NCBI GenBank assembly: GCA_030433225.1
Contig: JAUIMD010000139.1
Location: 1 to 5,925, forward strand
Direction: 5' to 3'
Length of the DNA stretch: 5,925 nucleotides
Source of the DNA: Bacteroidia bacterium
GTDB lineage: Bacteria; Bacteroidota; Bacteroidia; Bacteroidales; UBA5342
Positions 1 through 5,925 of the stretch are shown piece after piece. Every line of letters begins with the position of its first letter. Position 1 is the stretch's first letter. The notes below the pieces were generated by a model. That model was not told the DNA's origin. It worked only from the letters and a program-made list of their open reading frames with translations, and made no database searches. The position numbers and the translations under genes were made by a program.

Positions 1-1
1 T

Positions 2-802
2 TACTTCTTTTTTACACTTAGCAGCGGGCGCAGATTGACAGGTAGCTTTGAATCGGCCGGAGATGGAAAAATAAAAATTACCAACGGCGAAGAAGTTGAA
101 ATTGTTAGTCCTGAAGAAATTGTGTACGTAAAGTCGGTTGAAAAAGATTTTTGGAGCAAAATGTCGGCCAACATTGATGTGGGTTACAGTTTTACAAAAG
201 CCCAAAACCTGCAGCAATTTAACGTGCGCGGTTATGTAGGCTACCTTACTGATAAATGGTCGCTGGACGGTTCGGTAAACTCGGTTATATCCTCGCAAGA
301 CAGTGTTGAAACCATACGCCGAACCGATGGAAGCGTTGGGTACACTTACTTTTTACCCAAAGGCTGGAACCTGCTAGGCCAATACACCTTTTTATCGAAT
401 ACCGAACAGCAACTTGATTTGCGAAGCACTGCCAAGCTGGGTTTAGGATATTATTTGTTACGTACGAACCACTCGTATTGGGGGGTTTCGGCCGGAGCTG
501 CCTACACCAACGAAGTGTACCTCTCCGATGAACCTTCGCGCAGAAGCGGTGAAGCCTTTGTGGGAACAGAACTTAACCTGTACGATATTGGTGACCTGAA
601 CCTGCTGACCAATGCCACTGCCTACCCCAGCTTAACCGAAAGCGGCAGGATGCGTGTGGATTTTAAATTTGATTTAAAATACGATTTGCCCCGCGATTTT
701 TACATTAAACTGGGGACCACAGTTAACTACGATAACCAACCGGCAGCCGGTTCGTCGGAAGTGGATTATGTATTTACCTCAGGTTTTGGTTGGGAATTGT
801 AA
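2..802 (+). CDS. DUF481-like outer-membrane beta-barrel protein, 5'-truncated
   Basis: This is the C-terminal 266 residues of a protein whose start lies left of the window. The frame is open from base 2, and the first plausible start inside it (TTG at 35) falls in the middle of a domain, so it is not the real start. The first ~45 residues look like the small beta domain that often precedes DUF481: a 'SGRRLTGSFES' strand, then 'GKIKITNGEEVEIVSPEEIVYV'-type strands in which a charged residue/glycine loop precedes an I-V-Y-V strand. From about residue 50 onward the protein alternates hydrophobic and polar residues in strands rich in Tyr, Gly and Asn, and it ends on an aromatic-Gly-Trp-Glu-Leu strand (FGWEL), as outer-membrane barrels do. 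DUF481/YdiY-type proteins are often called salt-induced outer-membrane proteins; their biochemical role is not established. The gene converges on porQ and ends in a strong terminator 24 bases downstream. The family call is moderately secure; the barrel nature is more secure. Confidence 0.75.
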   Translation, partial: YFFFTLSSGRRLTGSFESAGDGKIKITNGEEVEIVSPEEIVYVKSVEKDFWSKMSANIDVGYSFTKAQNLQQFNVRGYVGYLTDKWSLDGSVNSVISSQDSVETIRRTDGSVGYTYFLPKGWNLLGQYTFLSNTEQQLDLRSTAKLGLGYYLLRTNHSYWGVSAGAAYTNEVYLSDEPSRRSGEAFVGTELNLYDIGDLNLLTNATAYPSLTESGRMRVDFKFDLKYDLPRDFYIKLGTTVNYDNQPAAGSSEVDYVFTSGFGWEL

Positions 803-825
803 CTCCCGTAAACACGATAGAATAG

Positions 826-858
826 AAAACGCCGGCAGTGATGTCGGCGTTTTTATTT
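826..858 (+). terminator. Intrinsic terminator, probably bidirectional, between converging genes
   Basis: A perfect 9-bp stem (826-834 aaaacgccg with 845-853 cggcgtttt) is extended inward by a G-U, a C-G and an A-U pair and capped by GTGA, a GNRA-type tetraloop. The run of T that closes the stem continues to 858. It lies 24 bases after the DUF481 gene stop. Read on the minus strand, the same stem keeps its nine Watson-Crick pairs, loses the wobble, and is followed by tttt then ctatt, so it can also stop porQ transcription arriving from the right. Confidence 0.85.
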
Positions 859-911
859 TGTACGAAAACCGGGTAAGGTCATATTGGAGCCTCTTGCCTT
901 GTATAGCCTTT

Positions 912-1931
912 TTAAAAGGCCGAAAGGTTGGTGCTAATGGAAAAATGGTTGGAAGTAGCTGCCAGGTGGTAGCGGGCAGATCCGTAACTTACGTTAAACT
1001 TGTAAATTTTCACCCCGAATCCCCATGACCATCCCACGGTGGATTTTCGATCGTCGACGGCCAGTTCAAATCGGCGCATGGCATTGTATCCTGCAGCCAC
1101 ATAAAAATTTTTAAAGGGCAAAAACTCAACACCTACCACCATGTGCCGCAATACTTTATTGCCAAAACCGGGCTCTTTGGCTTCTTGTCCAAACCCATCG
1201 CTGGTTTCACTACCGGGCACCGTATACGTCAGGTCAAAATCCTGCAGGTGACGTGCCGTAACCGAGAACCGAAATGGGGCATGCATCAGTTTCTGCGAAA
1301 ATCCCAACATAATTTCAAATGGCATTTGCTCATAATTATTGTCGGTGTAGGTGGTAAGCTGTGTTCCCATGTTCCTTACTACCAAACCACCCGAAAAGCC
1401 TGCTGCCGGACTGTAATAGTGCAGACCTAAATCCGTCACAATACCGTACGACTGGTATTTTTCGAATACGGAAATTACCTGCTTAAGATTTGCCCCTACA
1501 CTTATGTTTTTATAGAGCGGTCTACCGTACGAAAGATTAATGGCATATTCTTTGGCGCCAAAGGTACTTCCATCAAAAAAACCCGAGTTATCGGCATATT
1601 CAAACTCCCCGTAATCAATAAACTGAATTCCAACACCAAAGGTACCCACCTTGTCAAAATCCTTCACAAAAGAGGAAAAACCAAAATTGATGTCAGAAAA
1701 GTAATTGATGTAGTTTACGGCCAACTGGTTGTCCAACGTATCGGACAAGAGAGCCGGGTTGGTATAGGCAATGTTCGGGTCCGCATCGTTCAGCGAAATA
1801 TTGGCACCTCCAAGGGCACCAACCCGGGCCGAATTGGGCAGGTTCAAAAATTCGTAAGTATTGGTTCCTTTTTGGGCAATGGCATGTACAACAAAAATCC
1901 ACCCTAAAAAAAGCACAACTGTTCGCATCAT
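912..1931 (-). CDS. porQ: Type IX secretion system protein PorQ
   Basis: PorQ is an outer-membrane beta-barrel protein of the Bacteroidota type IX secretion system. With PorU, PorV and PorZ it forms the cell-surface attachment complex that processes secreted cargo and anchors it to lipopolysaccharide; PorQ is the membrane partner that holds PorZ. The 339-residue product begins with a signal peptide (Arg3, hydrophobic residues 5-15, likely cleavage after A19 in HAIA-Q). The family hallmark follows directly: GTNTYEFLNLP from residue 22, then 'ARVGALGG', 'LNDADPN' and 'NPALL'. The rest is an alternating beta-strand pattern ending in an aromatic residue (NLSAF). I chose ATG at 1931 (a second ATG is at 1928). 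A TTG at 1952 would add seven polar residues ahead of the signal peptide and is unlikely. No Shine-Dalgarno sequence is visible. A weak -7-like box (TATATTCG, one mismatch) lies at 1955-1962 on this strand, but without a well-spaced -33 element. The gene stands alone here, separated from rpsO by that gene's terminator. Confidence 0.93.
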   Translation of the reverse strand: MMRTVVLFLGWIFVVHAIAQKGTNTYEFLNLPNSARVGALGGANISLNDADPNIAYTNPALLSDTLDNQLAVNYINYFSDINFGFSSFVKDFDKVGTFGVGIQFIDYGEFEYADNSGFFDGSTFGAKEYAINLSYGRPLYKNISVGANLKQVISVFEKYQSYGIVTDLGLHYYSPAAGFSGGLVVRNMGTQLTTYTDNNYEQMPFEIMLGFSQKLMHAPFRFSVTARHLQDFDLTYTVPGSETSDGFGQEAKEPGFGNKVLRHMVVGVEFLPFKNFYVAAGYNAMRRFELAVDDRKSTVGWSWGFGVKIYKFNVSYGSARYHLAATSNHFSISTNLSAF

Positions 1932-2050
1932 AAACTTGTAATTTTTAAACAAAACGAATATAGTTAAAATTTAGTCTGTTCCCGGTTCAATTTCCCCAAC
2001 AAAAAAACTTGAAAACGTTCACTCAGGCCACTTCCGGCCATTTTCGGGCA

Positions 2051-2079
2051 TAAAAAAACCGCACTGAAACAGTACGGTT
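2051..2079 (-). terminator. rpsO intrinsic terminator
   Basis: Read on the minus strand, a 10-bp stem (2079-2070 aaccgtactg with 2066-2057 cagtgcggtt, one internal G-U wobble) encloses a TTT triloop and is followed by seven T residues (2058-2052; the first one or two also pair in the stem). It starts 19 bases after the rpsO stop codon and separates rpsO from porQ, so the two minus-strand genes are probably transcribed independently. Confidence 0.88.
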
Positions 2080-2098
2080 CTTTAAGCGTTCAGGCGTA

Positions 2099-2368
2099 TT
2101 AACGACGAATACCCAATTCTTTAATAATGGCACGGTATCTTTCGATATCCTTGTGCTTTAAATAATCGAGTAAACGACGACGTTTACCTACCAATATCTT
2201 CAACGACCGCTCAGTAGCAAAATCTTTAGGATTTTGTTTCAGGTGACCGGTCAAGTGGCTAATACGGTATGAAAACAATGCTATCTGGCCTTCAGAGCTA
2301 CCAGTGTCAGAGTTAGACTTTCCGTGCTTAGCGAAGATTTCTTCTTTTGTCTCTTTCGTTAAATACAT
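2099..2368 (-). CDS. rpsO: 30S ribosomal protein S15
   Basis: S15 is a primary binding protein of the small ribosomal subunit: it binds the three-way junction of helices 20-22 of 16S rRNA and helps fold the central domain, and it takes part in an intersubunit bridge. The product is 89 residues, exactly the usual bacterial length. The conserved segments appear in order: DTGSSEGQIALF (residues 21-32), SHLTGHL with His42 followed by Asp49, then the basic LVGKRRRLLDYLK helix, and the C-terminal LGIRR. I chose ATG at 2368. The frame is open to a TTG at 2413, but that would add a 15-residue extension foreign to S15, and it coincides with the predicted transcription start. The gene is monocistronic here, with its own promoter about 50 bases upstream and its own terminator. 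In several bacterial groups S15 represses its own mRNA through a leader structure. I see no convincing stem in this leader of about 45 bases. Confidence 0.98.
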   Translation of the reverse strand: MYLTKETKEEIFAKHGKSNSDTGSSEGQIALFSYRISHLTGHLKQNPKDFATERSLKILVGKRRRLLDYLKHKDIERYRAIIKELGIRR

Positions 2369-2622
2369 TATATCTTGTTTTAAAATCGAGCGCAAAATAA
2401 CGCATTTTTTCATGGAATACCAAACCTATGCCCGGCACATTTAACAAATTTATTTTCAAGCACTCATCTTCTTTTGCCCATCCGTCCATCGCGCACGGCC
2501 TCATTTCACATGTCATCCTAAACACTTCTTCTAAAATAGGTTAGCCTGGTATTGTGCCGCGTTAAAAAACAATCGTTGCTACATGGCTGTTATGGCTACA
2601 TCTAACATGAAACTTCTTGCAT
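2369..2622. other. Divergent intergenic region between rpsO and the PQQ dehydrogenase gene
   Basis: These 254 bases separate two divergently transcribed genes and hold no credible coding region. The rpsO promoter occupies 2421-2448. For the rightward gene I could find no good TAnnTTTG box with a -33 partner; the nearest candidate (TTCTTTTG at 2469-2476, one mismatch) lacks one. Just upstream of the rightward start there is a short direct repeat, GCTACAT at 2578-2584 and 2595-2601, with ATGGCT repeated at 2583-2588 and 2592-2597. It could be an operator or simple chance. Confidence 0.5.
2421..2448 (-). promoter_or_regulatory. Bacteroidota-type promoter of rpsO
   Basis: On the minus strand TAGGTTTG (2428-2421) matches the Bacteroidota -7 consensus TAnnTTTG exactly. 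A TTTG (2448-2445) stands 16 bases upstream in the -33 position, slightly closer than the usual spacing of about 17-23. The predicted transcription start is near 2414, giving a leader of about 45 bases ahead of the rpsO ATG. The position and orientation fit rpsO only. Confidence 0.65.
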
Positions 2623-4035
2623 ATGGGACGCTATAAACTGGGATTTTTTTCGCTGCTGGCCATTTTTACCTTGGGTGGATTTGTACTGTGGTGCGACGAG
2701 AATGAAAACGAAGATGCCACCTCCTTTGGTACAGCACCGGAAAACTATGCAAAACTGTGTGCCAGCTGCCATGGCATACATCAGGAATCGTTTATAAACC
2801 GCGAGTGGATGTTTGGCAATCAAAAACCGAACCTGATACACAGCATAACTTACGGACAATTAGACCTGGGGATGGTGCCGTTTGAGCAGCTTTTATCCAC
2901 ACAGGAAATTAGCGAAATGGCCGACTTTATTCTCGCCAGGGCTAAGGAAGGCAACCACTTCGTTCCGGTTTCAGGCCCGGAAATAAATGTTTCAGAAAAA
3001 GTTAACTTTCGGGTGGATACCATTGTAGATGGCCTGGACATTCCCTGGGGCCTCACCTTTTTACCCAATGGCGACCTGTTAATAACGGAGCGAAGCGGAA
3101 AGCTTTTCCGGTTTTCGAACGGAACCTTATCGGAACCGATATCCGGCTTGCCCAATGTAATTTCGTATGGACAGGGTGGCTTGATGGACATTGCCCTGCA
3201 CCCCGATTACGAGAAAAACGGATGGATATACATGACCTACTCCAAAGCCGCCCCCAACGGAAAACGCGAGGGTAGCACAGCTGTTTGCCGGGCCAAACTT
3301 GACGGAAACACCCTTACCCAACTGGAAGATATTTTCGTAGCACAACCCTACTCTTCCAAAGGCCAGCATTGGGGCAGCAAACTGGCTTTTGACGACAAGG
3401 GACATGTGTTTTTTGGCGTGGGAGACCGGGGCCAGCGCGATGTAAACCCACAAACCCTCACCAACCATTGCGGCAAAATTCACCGCATTATGGACGATGG
3501 AAAAATTCCTGCCGATAACCCTTTTGTTCACGAAGAAAATGCCATGCCCTCCATTTATAGCTATGGGCACCGTAACCCACAGGGGACTGCCATACACCCG
3601 ATTACCGGTGAGCTTTGGGAAAGTGAGCACGGGCCCAGAGGGGGCGATGAAATTAACCGTATTCAGCCAGGGCTCAATTACGGATGGCCGGTAATTTCGT
3701 ATGGCATCAATTACAACGGTACAACCTTTACAGATCTTACGGCGAAAGATGGGATGGAACAACCCATCCATTACTACGACCCTTCCATAGCACCGTGCGG
3801 CATGACCTTTGTTACCGGCAATCGCTACAAAGGGTGGGAAAATAACCTGCTGCTGGGTTCCCTGAGTTTCAGGTACCTGGAACGGGTGGAACTGGAAGGC
3901 AATAAAGTGGTACATACCGAAAAACTACTACCCGAAATTGGGCGGGTGCGCAATGTAAAAGTAAGCCCTGACGGATACATTTATGTGGCCATTGAAAAAC
4001 CGGGAAAAATCTTAAAACTTTACCCGGTAAATTAA
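2623..4035 (+). CDS. Cytochrome c fused to PQQ-dependent aldose sugar dehydrogenase (Asd/YliI-like)
   Basis: A 470-residue, exported, two-domain oxidoreductase. Residues 6-23 form a hydrophobic export segment after Arg3 and Lys5. Cys24 follows at once and is trailed by an acidic stretch (DENENED), which looks like a Bacteroidota lipoprotein, although Trp at -1 is not a standard lipobox. Residues ~35-110 are a small c-type cytochrome with haem site CASCH (46-50) and a probable axial Met84 in 'GMVPF'. Residues ~118-470 are a glucose/sorbosone-dehydrogenase six-bladed propeller: Q184 (GQGG), the likely catalytic base His249 (GQHWGSK), R317-N318 in GHRNPQG, EHGPRGGDEIN (335-345), NYGWP, and R441/R443 (GRVRN). 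By family knowledge these match the PQQ-binding residues of soluble glucose dehydrogenase and E. coli Asd (YliI). The expected reaction is oxidation of aldoses to lactones, with electrons passing from PQQH2 to the fused haem. I chose ATG at 2623 over the upstream in-frame TTG at 2617 because it is a standard start codon and loses nothing. It is followed after 13 bases by a TonB-dependent receptor. Confidence 0.93.
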   Translation: MGRYKLGFFSLLAIFTLGGFVLWCDENENEDATSFGTAPENYAKLCASCHGIHQESFINREWMFGNQKPNLIHSITYGQLDLGMVPFEQLLSTQEISEMADFILARAKEGNHFVPVSGPEINVSEKVNFRVDTIVDGLDIPWGLTFLPNGDLLITERSGKLFRFSNGTLSEPISGLPNVISYGQGGLMDIALHPDYEKNGWIYMTYSKAAPNGKREGSTAVCRAKLDGNTLTQLEDIFVAQPYSSKGQHWGSKLAFDDKGHVFFGVGDRGQRDVNPQTLTNHCGKIHRIMDDGKIPADNPFVHEENAMPSIYSYGHRNPQGTAIHPITGELWESEHGPRGGDEINRIQPGLNYGWPVISYGINYNGTTFTDLTAKDGMEQPIHYYDPSIAPCGMTFVTGNRYKGWENNLLLGSLSFRYLERVELEGNKVVHTEKLLPEIGRVRNVKVSPDGYIYVAIEKPGKILKLYPVN

Positions 4036-4048
4036 TTGATCATCAGGC

Positions 4049-5925
4049 GTGCATCCCCATCCGCATAACAAAGCCTTTAAACGCTTTTGGGCAGGAGCCT
4101 GCTTGCTTTTGCTTGCCTGCTTTACTCCACTTAATGGATATGCTCAGGTTCATGTGCGTGTGGTGGATGCTGAAACCGGCCTTGCCTTACCCGGTACAAC
4201 CGTACAAGCGGAAAGCAATCAGGATACCCTATATTCCTACACCGATTCAACAGGCGGGGGAACAATTTCCATTTCTGATTCCGTACACGTACACCTGAAA
4301 AGATTAGGTTACATGCCGTTATCCTTCACCATGTGGCCTCAAACTAAAACCCAAACTGTTTACCTGCACCCCTCCCCTCTGCCCCTTCATGAAGTACAGG
4401 TAAGTGCACCCCTCATTACCCGTCGCTATGCCGAGGTAAGTGGGGGATTCCACCAGATAACACAGCAAACCATACGTAACCAGGGAGCGGTTACCAGTGC
4501 CGGTTTTTTAACGCACGTTCCCGGTGTTTTTATGCAGCAAGGTACGTATGGCACCAACAAACTCGTTATTCGGGGCATCGGATCACGGGCCTCGTACGGC
4601 ACCAACCGCATTAAGGCTTACCTTGATGAAATTCCGCTTACCAACGGCGAAGGGGTAACCACGTTTGAGGATCTGGATCCGCTGATGCTTGCCGGTGCCG
4701 AAATAATGAAAGGTGCCACCTCAGCCCTTTATGGAGCCGGTTTAGGTGGAACCCTGCGCTTATACTCCGATACGCTGAATAAAATGGGTACGGAGGGATT
4801 CGTACACTCAGCAATTGGATCATTTGGGATGTTCAGAAATGCGGTTTCGCTGGGACACCAACAAAACGAGTCGTACCTGCAGGCTTTTTATGCGCATACG
4901 CAAACCGATGGTTTTCGGCAAAACAACCAATACCGGCGTAGCAATGTAATGCTAAAATCGGGTACACGCATTGGGCAGTCGCGCCTCACATTTCTTTTTA
5001 TCCATACAAACCTATACGGGCAAATTCCCAGTTCGCTGAACCAGAGCATGTTTGAAAACACCCCCGAAGCAGCCGCCCCAAACTGGCTGGCAGTAAAAGG
5101 ATATGAAGCATACCGGAAATCCTTAGGCGGGCTCACCCTCGAATCGCCCCTGGGAACCCGATTGACCAATACCCTTTCGCTATCCGGAAATTTGTACAAT
5201 GGTTACGAACGCAGGCCCTTTAATGTGCTGGACGATGCCTCAAACCGTTTTGCATTGCGGCAGCGACTTACCTGGAAAACCGCACAGCTTGAAGTTATTG
5301 GCGGGTTGGAATACCAATTGGAAAAATACGCCTGGAAACTCTATGAAACCGAAACTGACGGGCAGGGAGATCTGTTTTCGGACAATCGGGAAAACCGGCA
5401 CACCGGTACGCTGTTTTTATTGGGGAACTGGCGTATTGCTCCTCACCTAAGTGCCGATGCAGGACTGAGCCTCACGCAATGGGCTTACCGGGTACACGAT
5501 ACATTTACCGATGACTCTACCGACTATTCGGGAAAATTTACCGGTACCCCCATTCTTTCGCCACGCGTTGGTATTACCTATCGTTTGCATCCGTACAACA
5601 CCCTTTATGCGGGCATACGGCACGGATTCAGCCTGCCGTCGGTCGAAGAAGCCTTGCTGCCGGAGGGCAACATTAATACCGATTTAGCGCCCGAAAAAGG
5701 CCTAACCTACGAGCTGGGCTTGCGCGGCAACCTGGGGAAAACCCTGTGGCAATACGACCTGAGCCTTTACGCTTCTTCCGCAAACAACATGCTCGTTACC
5801 AAACGCTTAAGCGAAGATGAATTTATGAGCATCAATGCAGGGAAAACAGCACATAAGGGACTGGAATTATGGGTAGCACATCGGCTGCAACTACACCGGT
5901 CGCTTACCCTCCAGTTTTCGGGCAG
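4049..5925 (+). CDS. TonB-dependent receptor, possibly a PQQ importer (PqqU/YncD-like), 3'-truncated
   Basis: The frame is open from a TGA at 4037-4039 to the right edge; 625 residues are visible and roughly 80-120 are probably missing. GTG at 4049 is the only start that keeps the whole signal peptide (HPHPHNKAFKRFWAG, hydrophobic core 17-25, cleavage likely after A32 in GYA-Q); no in-frame ATG precedes the mature protein. Residues ~34-105 form a short carboxypeptidase-regulatory-like beta domain, common at the N-terminus of Bacteroidota receptors. LHEVQVSAP (from about 113) begins the plug (to ~240), with IRGIGSR (174-180), YG (183-184), the AYLDEIPLTNGEG loop, and GATSALYG (222-229). The 22-stranded barrel follows; near the edge INAGKTAHKGLELW (595-608) is typical of the last third of FecA-type barrels. 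Such receptors use TonB energy to import scarce ligands. The plug sequence RG-x-GSR-x2-YG, together with the preceding PQQ enzyme, recalls E. coli PqqU. Iron-complex or sugar uptake remain alternatives. No Shine-Dalgarno sequence is seen; translational coupling to the upstream gene is likely. Confidence 0.9.
   Translation, partial: MHPHPHNKAFKRFWAGACLLLLACFTPLNGYAQVHVRVVDAETGLALPGTTVQAESNQDTLYSYTDSTGGGTISISDSVHVHLKRLGYMPLSFTMWPQTKTQTVYLHPSPLPLHEVQVSAPLITRRYAEVSGGFHQITQQTIRNQGAVTSAGFLTHVPGVFMQQGTYGTNKLVIRGIGSRASYGTNRIKAYLDEIPLTNGEGVTTFEDLDPLMLAGAEIMKGATSALYGAGLGGTLRLYSDTLNKMGTEGFVHSAIGSFGMFRNAVSLGHQQNESYLQAFYAHTQTDGFRQNNQYRRSNVMLKSGTRIGQSRLTFLFIHTNLYGQIPSSLNQSMFENTPEAAAPNWLAVKGYEAYRKSLGGLTLESPLGTRLTNTLSLSGNLYNGYERRPFNVLDDASNRFALRQRLTWKTAQLEVIGGLEYQLEKYAWKLYETETDGQGDLFSDNRENRHTGTLFLLGNWRIAPHLSADAGLSLTQWAYRVHDTFTDDSTDYSGKFTGTPILSPRVGITYRLHPYNTLYAGIRHGFSLPSVEEALLPEGNINTDLAPEKGLTYELGLRGNLGKTLWQYDLSLYASSANNMLVTKRLSEDEFMSINAGKTAHKGLELWVAHRLQLHRSLTLQFSG

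Noticed and set aside
906..920. Palindrome GCCTTT-TTA-AAAGGC over the porQ stop codon as a porQ terminator
   Set aside because: The stem is only 6 bp and is not followed by a T-run on the minus strand. The hairpin at 826-858 is a far better terminator.
768..1028. 86-codon plus-strand frame running from the DUF481 gene end into the porQ 3' end
   Set aside because: It overlaps two real genes and the terminator, has no family resemblance, and its start lies within the DUF481 coding region.
2024..2042. GGCC...GGCC inverted repeat between porQ and rpsO
   Set aside because: Only four pairs, without a U-tract or known operator features; expected by chance.
2369..2413. Upstream 15-residue extension of S15 from a TTG start
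   Set aside because: S15 is normally 89 residues starting at the ATG at 2368, and the predicted transcript begins at about 2414, leaving no leader for the longer form.
3127..3915. 262-codon open frame on the minus strand inside the dehydrogenase gene
   Set aside because: It lies wholly antisense to a gene with clear conserved catalytic motifs, and its translation has no recognisable domain or signal. It is a by-product of codon use in the real gene.
4113..5450. Several short frames on both strands within the TonB-dependent receptor
   Set aside because: One uninterrupted frame from 4049 to the window edge encodes a continuous signal peptide, plug and barrel. The short frames are out of register or antisense.

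Overview
The window looks like a chromosomal piece of a Bacteroidota genome, probably class Bacteroidia. Three things support this: a type IX secretion system gene (porQ), an exact Bacteroidota-type -7 promoter box (TAnnTTTG) in front of rpsO, and gene starts without Shine-Dalgarno sequences. By eye the GC content is in the mid-40s percent. A finer placement cannot be made from the sequence alone. There are no RNA genes, CRISPR arrays, insertion sequences or phage genes.

Layout from left to right. (1) Bases 2-802, plus strand: the 3' part of a DUF481-type outer-membrane beta-barrel gene; its 5' end lies outside the window. (2) Bases 826-858: a strong hairpin terminator shared by two converging genes. 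(3) Bases 912-1931, minus strand: porQ, of the type IX secretion cell-surface attachment complex. (4) Bases 2051-2079: a minus-strand terminator, followed by rpsO (2099-2368, minus) with its own promoter at about 2421-2448. (5) Bases 2623-4035, plus strand: an N-terminal c-type cytochrome fused to an Asd/YliI-like PQQ-dependent aldose dehydrogenase. (6) Bases 4049-5925, plus strand: a TonB-dependent receptor that starts on GTG only 13 bases after the dehydrogenase stop and runs off the right edge.

The left half is conventional envelope and housekeeping content. The right half is the interesting part: a two-gene unit in which a PQQ enzyme carrying its own electron-accepting haem domain is followed at once by a TonB-dependent receptor. 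The plug domain of that receptor resembles the E. coli PQQ importer PqqU (YncD). My inference is that the pair forms a PQQ scavenging-and-use module: the receptor brings exogenous PQQ across the outer membrane, and the dehydrogenase oxidises aldoses and passes electrons to its fused cytochrome. The enzyme assignment is firm. The receptor's substrate is inferred from context and remembered similarity, and the alternative is that it imports a sugar or an iron complex.
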